64,000 nt of DNA from Trichobilharzia regenti. Taxonomy: Eukaryota; Platyhelminthes; Trematoda; Strigeidida; Schistosomatidae. The position numbers were made by a program, and so were the translations under genes. The stretch spans positions 141,313,632 through 141,377,631 of the forward strand of contig OX235270.1 of NCBI GenBank assembly GCA_944472135.2, in the 5' to 3' direction. Below are positions 43,965-54,914 of the stretch, piece after piece; position 1 is the stretch's first letter, and every line of letters begins with the position of its first letter. A model generated the notes under the pieces. The model made no database searches and was not told where the DNA came from. It saw nothing but the letters and a program-made list of their open reading frames with translations.

Positions 43965-45100
43965 GTGAAAGATGTTCTGTTAGAGAACTCTGAGTTCTGT
44001 AAACTAAACCTCCTTTTGAAAGATATGCAAAGGCAAGTAAGTGAAATTCAGGAAAAATTAGATCAGTTTGATAGTATGTCACTGCCAATCTCAAATACCA
44101 CGGAGAGCCATTCTGATATTGGCCAGGTTAAGTCTTTACTTGATGTAACTCAAAACAAGCTTTCGGATTTAGACCCAATAGCCTGTCTGTTAAAACAACA
44201 TCCTAAAATATCTCCAGACAACCTAAATAAAGCTGAAAATCTGATTGACTGCTTGGCTACGGAGGTGATGAAGCGTATAACCTCTTCTCACCAAGCTATA
44301 GTTTACAACGTCCCAGATTCTCTGCCCCTGAAAACTGTAAGACACAAAATCCTGATTTGTTGCGGCATGGCTAGTGTTCCATGTGAATGCAAACGACTTC
44401 GTAAAAAGTCTAACCAGGCTAATTGCCCATCATTTTTAAATTCAGTAATTCCCTTGATGCTAGTAAGTTTACTAAATGTCAGGATCACTTAAGACTGAAT
44501 AGCAGTTATAAGTCTATAACCGTAGCTCAGGATAAAACACCGTGTCAGCGCAGAATAATGCGTAGTAATAACCTGGTCACCTCCTCTAGCTTAGATTTAC
44601 CAAAAAGGATCGTGCACAGCAACAGACACCTAGTGCTGAAACTAGCATTCAGCAAACTACACAACAACCACGCCTGCCAATGGAACTAGGAACTGATTTA
44701 GATACCAGTACCCCTGTAAATAAAGCCTCATCGAAAGATGTTAAAATGACTAGAACTTCTGCAAGTTGTTCTAAGAAATTTCCCCCCAAACGTAGTAACC
44801 TCACCACGATGAACAAATTTCGCAGGGTTGAGACTAATGATGGGGAAGAATACTTTGTATTCAATAAGCCTGCTGAGAGTAAGAATGCCAACAAACCATC
44901 ACTTGTTACGAAAAACTCCTCTCGAAACATAAGTATTCTGGAGGTTTTCCGCATGCTCCACCTTATAGAAAGTCAGGCTCCAAGACTCCTAAAGTCTTGC
45001 AGCCAAAGCACCTTCCTTCACAATTCCCTTTAAGTTATAAAAACAACCCGAAGGTGTATACCGGTATGACGAATAGCAGTTGGATGGGTAGACCTTTGAT
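43965..45100 (+). pseudogene. CR1-a ORF1, frameshifted
   Basis: Open frames 43965-44492, 44423-44689 and 44680-45033 follow one another in the direction of ORF2. The first has a leucine-rich, coiled-coil-like start (Q-R-Q-V-S-E-I-Q-E-K-L) and then I-V-Y-N-V-P-D-S and C-E-C-K-R-L-R-K, the RNA-binding-type region seen in CR1 ORF1. It has no in-frame ATG at its left edge, so the true start may be truncated where the element meets CR1-b. Confidence 0.6.
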
Positions 45101-45299
45101 GCTATGCCTTTTAACCGTCAACCTAGGCCCAACCTGTACTACCCTTATATCCAGGAACACATGGTAAATTTTCCAGGTGTCCCGAATCACTGGTACGACC
45201 CATGGCACCTAGGACCACCTCATTGCACTCCAACCCGATGTACAGACACCCAGTCCGACCTCCCTTTCATTCATAAATTCTTGCGGTGCTGACGCACAA

Positions 45300-48190
45300 A
45301 TAGATTTAGGTTATGGTGACATTTTAAGCCAGTTTGTAGTATCCCGTGACTTATTCACGATATTGCTAATTAATGCACGTTCCTTAATCAATAAGATATC
45401 TGAACTAAGGACATTATTATTAGTCGCCAAGCCTACTGTAGCTCTGATTACTGAGTCATGGTGCTCATCCTCTGTACTTGATGTGCATATAGGTATCGAT
45501 GATTACACTGTACACCGTGCAAACAGAGATTGCAAGCGTGGTGGAGGATGTCTCATATATATACATAGCTCATTTGTAGTCAGTAAGGTGGAAGATGAAA
45601 CAATGAATAATGTACCTGACTCACTCTGGGTTGTCTTACATGGAGATAAGTACAAACTTCTCATAGGCTGTGTTTATCGAGCACCAAACGCAACAAAAGA
45701 AACTGATGCGTTATTAGCTAAATCGTTTGCACACGCATCCTCGTTTAGTGCTAATTACAAAATAATTGCAGGGGACTTCAATCTTCCAGAAGTCAATTGG
45801 CTAACTAGTTCCGGCCCCCAACGCTTCGACGAATTACTTGCCACTATCGACTGTTATGGATGGCAACAACACGTCCAGACACCTACTCGTGGTGACAACA
45901 TTTTGGACCTTGTTTTTTGTCATGACACAATCCCAGTATCCACTATGTTGGTAATAGATTTTCCAGTAGTGACCATAGAATGGTACTCTGCTCTCTGCCT
46001 TTCTCACCACTAAATACAGGAAACAAACAAGATTCAGGAAGCACAATATGTCGTAGTTACAAATATACAGACTGGGGATTAGTCCAAGAACTTATTCGAC
46101 TCTGTCAATGGGATGACTATTTTACCACTGACTCCCTGGAGGCCTTAGTAACCCTGTTTTACAGGAATGTTACCCTTTGTCTAGATACAGTTGCTCCAAA
46201 GAAAATAGTGAAATTAAGTAGACACCGAACTGAATATATTCCAAGGGCACACCGTAATAAGTTAAGGAAGCTGAAGAAACAGTACTATTCCACTAAGGAC
46301 ATATCACTATTGCTCTCAATCCACGAGTCTCTTGAATCTATCAAGCGCCTACGCTCTCAAAAGGACCTCGACGAAGAGTTAACGGCACTTGAAAGTACCT
46401 CCAAAGTTTATAACTTAACGGCACTTCTTAAAAAACGAATGCAGTCGGCGAGGGAAATCCCATACTTACTTCACGACAAAGTAATCTACAATGAACCTGC
46501 CACTATCTGTGAACTCTTCAGTGATTGGTTTGCAAACTTTAGTTTAGAAACACATATGCCTGGTGAAACCGCCCCCTTACTATCTCTTCCCTTGAAAGCA
46601 TTGTGTTCACTAATCAGTTAATAGTACAAGCAATTAAAAGCCTTAAACCTTCCACTAGTACGGGACCGGATGGCCTCGCTTCGATAATTTTCAAAAACAG
46701 TGGGTGTGATATACCCCTGTTACTTCTTAAATTCTTCTCAATATCTATGGACACTGGCACTTACCCTAGTGAGTGGAAAACTAGCTTCATAATTCCACAT
46801 TACAAATCTGGTGATAGGGCAAACGTCCGCAATTACAGACCCATAAATATAACCCCAGTTATCTCACGAATCATGGAGAAAGTTGTAAAAGATCAATTGT
46901 CAGACTACCTAATTAGGGAAGATCTTGTTACAAGGTCTCAACACGGATTTCTCAAAAATAGATCCTGCGTTACTTGCCACTTCGACTTTTTCAACTGCAT
47001 CACTAGTAGTCGCGAAGCACGTAAGCTAGTCGTTGTTCTCTACTTCGATATATCTAGGGCATTTGACATGGTATCTCACAGTATTCTCTTTGAGAAGCTG
47101 TACTCTTGTGGAATTCGCAACCCATTACTGAACTGGTTAAAATCATTTCTAAGCAACAGGGTACAAATAACCAAAGTTGGATCTGTATTGTCTCATCCTA
47201 GGCAGATCTCAAGTGGGGTCGTGCAAGGTAGTGTCCTAGGTCCACTTTTATTCACAGTCTACATTAACAGCATTTGCAAGTGCTTCACCTCAGGTAAACC
47301 ATTCCTATATGCTGACGACCTCAAAGTCGTCTACTCCTGCTACACTCATGAATTAAGCGATATGGTAGATAAAATACATCTTGAACTAAGTAGTCTCGCA
47401 ACATGGTGTGCTGAATCCTGTCTAAACTTTAACATTGACAAATGCGGCTGGATTTGTATTGGCAACAGTAACCTTGATCTAACTCTTGAAATAAATGGGC
47501 GAAAACTAGCTAAGCTCAACTCAGTCGTAGATCTCGGTATTAGATACTCTAGTAACCTAACGTTCGCTGAACAGACTGATTATGCCAGACGTAAAACACG
47601 AAGGCTGTTAGGATGCATAACACGCAATTTCTTTTGTTGTGAAACTAGGGTTTTATTATACAAAGTATGTGTCCGACCTATCTTAGAATACTGCCCGTTT
47701 ATTCTTAGCGGACTAAGACAAAATGACAAGCTTAAATTAGAGGGAGTGCAACGGCAGTTTACCTCAAGAACTCTTGGTTTAGAAAGTGGTCTGGAATACC
47801 ATGAGCGATGCGAAGACTAAGATTAGAACCCCTCTGGAAAAGACGCCTTAAGCTAAACCTTATCTTTTACTATAAGCTAACTAATCTTCTCTTGCATTCC
47901 TCCGAGCCAATAACTAAACCTACCGCTGTCATCAGTTACAATCTTAGAAATCATCACAACCTAGCTGCTATAGAGCACTGTCAGACTTACGTGCGGTACA
48001 ACTTCTTCTTAAATAAGTTTTCAGTCATTTGGAATAGACTACCAGCTAATGTGCGCGATGCAAACACACTTCCAGTGTTCATCTCCTCAGTCACCAGACT
48101 GCTCAAAGATGACAATGCACTTCTACATCTGACTCTTACACCTTCTTTTTCACCCTACATAGATATTTTAAGTTCTTTAAACGTGTAGTT
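45300..48190 (+). pseudogene. CR1-a ORF2, endonuclease plus reverse transcriptase
   Basis: Frames 45363-46013, 45980-46621, 46603-47820 and 47808-48188 tile a full-length CR1 ORF2 with three frameshifts. The apurinic-type endonuclease has L-I-N-A-R-S-L, T-E-S-W and A-G-D-F-N-L-P. The RT has G-P-D-G-L, Y-R-P-I-N, F-D-I-S-R-A-F-D-M-V (first catalytic Asp), S-G-V-V-Q-G-S-V-L-G-P-L and L-Y-A-D-D-L-K (Asp pair near 47308-47319). The C-terminal region has Y-K-V-C-V-R-P-I-L-E-Y-C-P and ends near 48188. All catalytic motifs are intact; only frameshifts disable it, so the copy is comparatively young. Confidence 0.85.
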
Positions 48191-48769
48191 ACAACAAACT
48201 ACAATTATAAATTTTAATATTATTGGAACTAGATGATAAACATTTCTACACAGGACAGTAATATTAGTTCACACATAATATAAAAGTTAGCATAACGGGA
48301 CTAGTTAGTTAATGAACAAAATTAACCATAGTTACTAAACAGAATATATATGTATATATTTATTAATCACTCCTTAAGGACTCCTCTTGCTTTCTTTTGC
48401 GTTGCTGTTGTTTGTCTTCTTTTTTTCTCTCACCATTTCAGCTTCCATTTGACTTTTTGAATGAGAATGAATAATGTGGATGTTTGACCATTTACAATGA
48501 CAAATGATCTGCAAACATTATTGGTCCCATATCTTTCAGTTGCCTAGTTAATAACGAATTAACTTTCCCCACGACGCAACCTGGATTACATTTGTGGAAT
48601 ATACTCTTATACCAATGGAAAAGTATCAATTTGTAATACAACGTCACGATTGTAACTTATAACATAACTGATCGTATCTGTAAAAATAGCTTTCTTATTA
48701 CCCAATTTGGATATAAATCAAAAATGAGATTCGGATTTGTACACACCTAAGTTATATTGTGGAATTACT
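48191..48769. other. CR1-a 3' region and unassigned sequence
   Basis: Probably a 3' UTR up to an AT-rich run near 48345-48365; nothing recognised beyond it. Confidence 0.4.
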
Positions 48770-49115
48770 TCAAGCTTTATTTTTTCCCAAGTATTTTTAA
48801 TCCATCCAAAACATACTTGGGTGTTTTTGTTAATGCGAAGACAATACTTCTATATCTCTTGATGTGCTCCATTGAATGACTGGTTATCATATTGTTCCCA
48901 CAAACCAAAGACAAAAGCGTTAGCAACCATGTAATTTAACCACAAACCAAATTTATGAAATTTAAATAATGTTTATCCATGCCTGTACATTTGGTGTGTC
49001 CTACACAGGTAGGAAAAAATGTGTATTTTATTAAAACATTATTATTAAGCATGATTCCTAATCGTATATGTAGTTTATCATATCGATGATGCCTGCAAAC
49101 TGGCGTCCCCCATGC
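48770..49115 (-). repeat. Unclassified dispersed repeat, copy 1
   Basis: Shares TTGTTAATGCGAAGACAATA and a ...GTACAGGCATGGATAA... segment with 58498-58815, in inverted orientation. No coding potential. Confidence 0.6.
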
Positions 49116-49139
49116 ATAAAATGAGAATATATTATTATT

Positions 49140-49530
49140 ATTTATCAAACTTCGAACTCGGACAACCCGAAAACCCTTAATCTTAAGGTTCTTTTCGCCG
49201 TTTCGGTATCGCTCACTTAATTCTAGGGCCACAGACTATCTTTTGATACGGTCTGCTAGGCTTAAGTCGTCACGGACATATACCCTTGATCGTCCAAGAA
49301 TTTGATAGTTGCTTGGAATAGCATCCCTCTCTTCTTTCGAGTTTAGTACGACTTTGAGGAGACGTACATGCTGACTTGCTGTAAGGTCAGGCTTTTGGCC
49401 TATTCTATATACGCTGTGCGTAGGAATTCCTGATACTGTTTGTGGCAGTAGCTTGTTTAAAAGGGGCTTAACCAAGCTAAGGTCATGCTCGAATATGGCC
49501 TTGGGTTCGGCGGCCATTGACTCTTCCACT
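49140..49530 (-). pseudogene. CR1-type ORF1 fragment
   Basis: The frame 49529-49236 reads V-K-P-L-L-N-K-L-L-P, H-S-V-Y-R-I-G, R-L-L-K-V-V-L and R-V-Y-V-R-D-D-L-S-L-A-D-R-I-K-R, a CR1 ORF1 RNA-recognition-type region. No ORF2 follows on this strand. Confidence 0.55.
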
Positions 49531-49800
49531 CTGTGGAGGATGAGCGACCTGTCAGAGAGATCAAGTTTGCTTGACGTGGCTTTCTTGATCTGCGGCGTAA
49601 GCCGTCATTGCGCGTGTGAAATGTTTCTTTATGCGGATCTGGTTTTGTTGAGAAATAGTGATTCTCAGATGCGGCTGTAGTTTAACATAACCTGTAAAAG
49701 AAAGGCGAATTATCGTTCACTGCACATATTAAGAAATTTACAGCGTTCAGTGTAGCTCTATAATCCATAGTTAACATGTGATAACAGAAACGGTTATTTT

Positions 49801-50645
49801 TTACATTCGTGAACTTGAATAAGGCATTGAGAAGACAAATTTCGCGAGATGATATCGTCATTTCGTAGTTTCTTTACAACCGCTTTACAACTAACATGGT
49901 TCACAATAATAAAATAAAGATCATGACAATTACTCAGTTAAATAAAAAAGAAAAGTATATATTAATGAACAATCACATTTAGATAGGTCATTTAGTCCAG
50001 GGTAGGGAAAGATTGAGGTCTATTGTTTTTTGTACACACAGTTTAGGCTGTATGTGATTAATCCAAAGTGTTTCCATCACCTTCCATAATCTTGAATTAG
50101 AGTTATGTGTAATAATTGCGGAACAGTCATTAATATTGATTTTGTGACCTGACACTAATAAGTGTCTTGCAATGGATGATGCTGGATTTCTATTCAGATT
50201 AATCGCATTGGGATTTTCTATAGGATTCGGTAGCCATTTTGGAACATGTTCTTTTCGACGACATTGGAACATTCTGTTGGTTCTATCTACATAGGTGTGT
50301 GTCACCGCAACTGCAGGTGAACTTGTAGATACAGTTTGAAGTAGATTCAACAGAATTTCTTCCTTAACTCGTAGGTAAAGGAATTGAAAATATTCGGCAT
50401 GTGGGGGGTTGGAAGAGATGCGGCGTAGAATGTACGTTTGATGGCTGACGGAAGTTTTTGAGCTAGCTGTCAACTGCACAATCTGGTTACCCTTTAATGG
50501 TAGGTTAATAAAGATAGCTCTCTCTGGTACAAAAGCTTTTGTTTTCATATAACTGAATAATTGTCATGAATTTTATTTTATTAATGTTAACCATGTTAGT
50601 TGTAAAGCGGTTGTAAAGAAACCGCGAAATGATATCATGTGTGGA
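49801..50645 (-). mobile_element. Penelope-like element, endonuclease end, inverted arms
   Basis: The frame 50548-49988 begins with the F-I-N-L-P-L-K-G-N-Q linker found after RT, then T-H-T-Y-V-D-R-T-N-R (GIY-YIG region), E-H-V-P-K-W-L and the tail L-C-V-Q-K...L-P-W-T. RT is missing. Bases 49845-49945 and 50551-50640 are inverted copies. This is a different PLE family from PLE-B and PLE-C and matches the piece at 55360-56345. Confidence 0.7.
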
Positions 50646-50999
50646 ATCGATTGGATATTGGAATAAAAATCAGTATAGGATAATGTACATTCAGAAATAA
50701 TAGTACGAGTGTTAGTCATCAATTACAATTAGATGGGAAATAAGACGACTGTTTTAATAGTCATAATAAGTAATTTGTTAGAATGTTATAATGTATGTGA
50801 AATGAAATAGAACTTTGAGATTATTTATTATCCTCTTCTGATTTGACTGACTGGTGGTAATAATATTTTCCGTATTTCTGGCATTGAGTCATTTCTGTGT
50901 GTGCGATTTTCCAAAAAATCTTATCTATAGTGGAGTTATACTCTACCACAGTGCCCAAGTTTTATACTTACACCCTCTTTGAAGTCTATGCTGTCGATA
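50646..50999. other. No gene recognised
   Basis: Nothing supported. Confidence 0.45.
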
Positions 51000-51299
51000 G
51001 TGATTGGTGCCGGTTGTTGTTGCTGTTCCGTTTCGTTGTTTGTCTTCATCGTCTCCGTCTTCTCTGTGTCCATCTGCAGTCCTGTCTATGCTGATAGCCA
51101 GCCAGCCAGCCTCTTCTGCCAGTTCGTCGGTCTTCATCTGCAAGTCTTCGAGTTTGTGTGACATTGAACATGAATCATTCACACGCGAAATCCACATCTT
51201 CTAGACAGTGACTTCTTATCGGTCACTGAAGCGTATTCCAGTCTTCTAGCTTTCATGCAGAGTCCAGTCCACCACAATTAGGAATATCACCGTTGGTGA
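51000..51299 (-). pseudogene. RTE-like family 1 relic, target of the LTR element
   Basis: The minus strand shows C-S-M-S-H-K-L-E-D-L-Q-M-K-T-D-E-L, the region after the F-A-D-D motif, at 51170-51120. Towards 51299 it reads into the G-D-I-P-N-x-G-G-L-D region. The relic continues on the other side of the LTR element at 55281-55340. Confidence 0.6.
51295..51299. repeat. Target site duplication, left
   Basis: GGTGA directly precedes the LTR; the same five bases follow the other LTR at 55281-55285. Confidence 0.85.
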
Positions 51300-51665
51300 T
51301 GTCATCAAAGTCTCATAAACCGTTAATGCCCAGCTCTCGCTACGCTCGGGCCCACGCTGTTCTTAGAAGATTTCTCAGAAACGCTTAGTAACAACGGACG
51401 AAAAAACCAAAACACCAATTGTTGACTTGAGTATTATGTATTGTTACACCAGCATATAAATCAAGTATCACTAAGCAAACTAAGGTCTGAAAACAAATAT
51501 TACAATAATAAATCTCTGTATTACTTCTGACGATGTTTCATTCTTCTTTCTGAACAGCGACCGATGAGACGATGACTGCCGTATTGATGCCTCCGCGAAA
51601 ATTGGGGAAGTTGATTTTGAGCAAACAACCAAAAATTGATCGTTCAATCTTCAACTCCATTGACA
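51300..51665 (-). repeat. 3' LTR of copy 1
   Basis: 366 bases, TGTCA at 51300 and TGACA ending at 51665 (plus-strand view). Only positions 51305-51309 differ from the 5' LTR (TCAAA versus ATCAC). Confidence 0.9.
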
Positions 51666-51690
51666 CTCCCCACCAAAAAAGGGATCCAAC
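51666..51690 (-). promoter_or_regulatory. Polypurine tract
   Basis: On the element strand the sequence GGTGGGGAG directly precedes the 3' LTR, the position of plus-strand priming. A T6 run sits just before it. Confidence 0.75.
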
Positions 51691-52371
51691 CCTTTTTTCC
51701 TTCACGACCAATGCACGTTGACTTGGATGCCATTGCGAGAACCTGGGTCACACGGACAGAGCTGAAATGGAAAACAAACAGAAAAGCCAACACACCACAA
51801 GCATACCCACAGCACAATCTCACACATCAATGACGACCTGCGCCTCCAGACAGAGACCTCCTCTTGACATCTTGCAACACAATCGCCACTTGCTCGAATA
51901 ACTCTTGCAGAATGCAATGTGACCATAGCACCACCTCACGATACTCTACGCACATCCTCTTAATTACTCACTACCAATTATCACTGAAATCGCTGGTCAC
52001 TCATTCTGCCTCAGTTCTAATAGCGGTGACGCATGCGAGCCTCAGTCGTTTACACTCTTTCTCCCCGGCGTGTCGGACCGCAGCTAACAATTATCTCCGT
52101 GTGCATTTCATTCTCAGCAATAGCCTAGCCTCCCCGGCGTATACGACCCATCTGCTGTCTTTAACATCAATCAATTCATTCATGGATGTAGAAGAGTGGA
52201 CACAACTTCAGAAGTAATCACGACGAAAATTTTAACAAAATTATGCAATAAAAACAAGATACGAAAACAACGAGTAAACACAATGAATCCAAAATACACC
52301 AATTGCTATGACACACCACACGTATATACAAATAGTACAAACAACCTCGCCGATCATGTCTTGGTGGAATT
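51691..52371 (-). other. 3' noncoding region of the LTR element
   Basis: No convincing frame on the element strand; separates the tandem repeats from the polypurine tract. Confidence 0.5.
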
Positions 52372-52372
52372 C

Positions 52373-52811
52373 CTTTGAAGAATTGCAGGACTTACACCAG
52401 TACGCCTACAACCCTTCTCAGGTTGACGATTGTAATTTGTGGAATGTACGGACACAAACAAGATTAACCAACAATTACATCAATTGGAACTCACATAACT
52501 ATTTAACACAAACATATGTACAATCACTACATCAAAAAGTGGATTCTGACACGACAATCTACCCTTGAAGAACTGTAGGACTTACAGCAGTACGCCTACA
52601 TTCCTTCTCAGGTTGATGATCCAAGTGGAAGTCGTCCGGACACAAACAGAATTACCAACAGCTAGATGACAGATGATATCAATTCAGTATATACAATATG
52701 AACATATGTACAAGATCATACACCAAGCACATTGGACTGCTCATTGATGCGCTACCCTTTGAAGAATTGTAGGACTTACAGCAGTACGCCTACAACCCTT
52801 CTCAGGTTGAC
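52373..52811 (-). repeat. ~190-bp tandem repeats after gag
   Basis: A conserved core of about 55 bases (GTAGGCGTACTGCTGTAAGT, then CTACAATTCTTC on the element strand) starts at about 52373, 52563 and 52757, a spacing of 190-194 bases. The first core begins four bases after the gag stop. The inter-core DNA also matches between units in part. Confidence 0.85.
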
Positions 52812-52814
52812 GCC

Positions 52815-54770
52815 CTAGGTTGGAAAATCGTCGCAGATTTCATTTGCTAACTTCCTTCTATGAGCTATATCCTCAAATCTGAACAGCAACACGCCCATGT
52901 CATTGTATCGTAGAATATAGATGACCAACAAACACACGACATATCCCATCAACCAAGTATAGAAACAGAGTAATTTACACCAAAGATAATAACATTCAAA
53001 TAGTAACTTGAAACTAGAAATGCCTTTATTCATGCAAGTCAATTTAACAATAACTCTCTCCTTTACACTTGGCTTATCCACACTAAACTGACCATTGATA
53101 TTCGTCCTTTCAAACGAACTGATACTAGCATAGTCATTGCACAAGATACTTGACTTGATGGGCGTCTTTTTCATTGTGGATGACAGCACCAACGACGACT
53201 GATTGATATCAGTTGATGAAGTTAGCGGTGGATCAGAAGCTGTTCTTTTTCGGATCTCAGATAGTCGTCCAACTGCAAGATTACCACCACTGCTGTCTTT
53301 CACTACTAGTTCGGGTTTAGCACTATCATCTGATGATAGGTGGGCTACATGCTGATCAATTACACTGACTGTCTCACAAGTATGCACATCTTCTGGAACT
53401 GCATCTGCGTTCAATTCTACTTCACGTTGTAGTTGTACAGAACCTTTATTTAACTTAGCAGTAGTAGGCATATCCCTCATCTCATCATGATCAACCAAAG
53501 ACAAATTTGCACTATCATGATCATTACCACAAATATTCAATTTACCGTCAAGTTCATCATTTTCAAACTCTTTAATAACAGAAGCAGACAATTTTGGTTC
53601 CTCCTCACAAATCATTAAAGGTTTTATAACTTCACTCTGACCAGTTATACCTTGTAAACTTTTGGAGTCAGAACTCCACTCTGAAGCAGTAACTCTATTC
53701 TGTGACACTCTATTCAACAACGGCTTACCAGTTGCAACTACAGACTTCTTCATAACACCGTTATCGTCACACAATTCGGAGTCAGACCTGGAGTTTACAT
53801 TTAGCTTATCACTGAACTTGCTCACTGGTTCACAGTTCACTTCTGTATGCACCTCTTGCAAACATGTGAAACACAGCCGTGTTTGTCTTGCATCTTGCAA
53901 CTTATCTGTTGAGCATGTACTACGAAACCTGTTGCACTCATTAAGTTCATATGCATTACTAGACATCATGGTGCCTTCTCGATATCCACCTCTCTGAGGC
54001 TTATTCGTCATGAATGAGTGCGTTTTTCCCTCAGACTGCTCTATTCTAGGGGTGAGATCTAACAGACTGGAAAACTTGCTCATAGATTCATTGACACTAG
54101 TATTTACCAGTTTCAGGATATCATCAAACTTCGGCTCGATACCCTCATCCTCCATACGGGAGCTTGTCTTCACCCACTTCCTTTGCAGTTTGGTAGGTAG
54201 ACGTCTTGCTATTACTTCTAGTATAAAACTCGAGTTGAGGTCACTCATTCGATTCATCGAAATCATTCCATTCTTGTAAATTAGCAAATTATCTAAAAAC
54301 TCAGTGAGTGCCTGGGAGTCATCCTGTAACTGACCACCATTACCCTCAACAGCCTCGAATAATTTCCCTGCAATCATCGAAGGTCTTCCAAACCTTTGAC
54401 GTAATATGCTCAGAGCCTCGTAGTAGCCCTCTTTTGGCTTCATAAACTTACAGCACTGTATAGCTCTTGCAGTATCTCCAGTGCAATACCTCATCAAATA
54501 CATTAACTTCAATTCATCATTTAATAGAAAACTATTCAGCATGATCTCAAACTCCTTTACAAATTGTAAATAATCGGCCGGGTTTCCATCAAAACATCGT
54601 GGTTCAAATTTAGGGAGTTTGATGTTCCTATTATCCCTGAACGGCGAAACAGTAACATCAACCATGTCATGCTTAACATCAGACACATCGTTACAATTAA
54701 CAGACAAGTCACCTTGGCTTACTTTCCTGTTTGTATCCAAGACACTCTGTCCCTTCTTTGACCCAGGCAT
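52815..54770 (-). CDS. Gag-like protein, DUF1759 type, with hydrophobic tail (copy 1)
   Basis: 651 codons, uninterrupted. ATG at 54770 lies 145 bases from the 5' LTR. Residues about 50-200 (L-P-K-F-E-P-R-C-F-D-G-N-P, F-V-K-E-F-E, L-M-Y-L, G-D-T-A-R-A-I, A-L-S-I-L-R-Q-R-F-G) form the DUF1759 signature of BEL/Pao gag. A zinc knuckle of the form C-x2-C-x4-H-x4-C follows at residues 300-313. A long acidic/serine-rich stretch (320-560) has no recognised domain. Residues about 585-625 are strongly hydrophobic (Y-V-V-C-L-L-V-I-Y-I-L), then a charged end. Packaging of element RNA is the expected role; membrane association of the tail is inferred. Pol is absent. Confidence 0.87.
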   Translation of the reverse strand: MPGSKKGQSVLDTNRKVSQGDLSVNCNDVSDVKHDMVDVTVSPFRDNRNIKLPKFEPRCFDGNPADYLQFVKEFEIMLNSFLLNDELKLMYLMRYCTGDTARAIQCCKFMKPKEGYYEALSILRQRFGRPSMIAGKLFEAVEGNGGQLQDDSQALTEFLDNLLIYKNGMISMNRMSDLNSSFILEVIARRLPTKLQRKWVKTSSRMEDEGIEPKFDDILKLVNTSVNESMSKFSSLLDLTPRIEQSEGKTHSFMTNKPQRGGYREGTMMSSNAYELNECNRFRSTCSTDKLQDARQTRLCFTCLQEVHTEVNCEPVSKFSDKLNVNSRSDSELCDDNGVMKKSVVATGKPLLNRVSQNRVTASEWSSDSKSLQGITGQSEVIKPLMICEEEPKLSASVIKEFENDELDGKLNICGNDHDSANLSLVDHDEMRDMPTTAKLNKGSVQLQREVELNADAVPEDVHTCETVSVIDQHVAHLSSDDSAKPELVVKDSSGGNLAVGRLSEIRKRTASDPPLTSSTDINQSSLVLSSTMKKTPIKSSILCNDYASISSFERTNINGQFSVDKPSVKERVIVKLTCMNKGISSFKLLFECYYLWCKLLCFYTWLMGYVVCLLVIYILRYNDMGVLLFRFEDIAHRRKLANEICDDFPT

Positions 54771-54896
54771 TGTTGAACTTGACCAAATTCCAAAAAAGTT
54801 CCAGATATTGCTTGTTCAAAGAGGACTTGACCGGCACCAGGAAAAATGAACGGCGACTATCCAAACCTTCACCAACTGTTTCAATCCGCCAGATCT

Positions 54897-54914
54897 GTTT
54901 CTATCGTCAGAAAC
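54897..54914 (-). promoter_or_regulatory. Stem-loop at the primer-binding position
   Basis: GTTTCT and AGAAAC flank GACGAT, a perfect six-base stem immediately after the 5' LTR. The other copy has the identical motif at 61628-61645. No obvious tRNA-type TGG starts at the LTR edge; a TGGCGG lies 24 bases in. Confidence 0.55.

Noticed and set aside
49801..49900. Hammerhead in the 50-kb PLE repeat (TGACGA ... GAAA ... GTC)
   Set aside because: Position 3 is A in every copy seen, helix I is only three pairs and helix II is poor, so I do not call a ribozyme.
51636..52568. Short frames right of the 3' LTR as a pol remnant
   Set aside because: They are on the wrong strand or too short, and show no protease, RT or integrase motif.
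53662..54279. Frames opposite the gag
   Set aside because: Antisense shadows of the gag frame.
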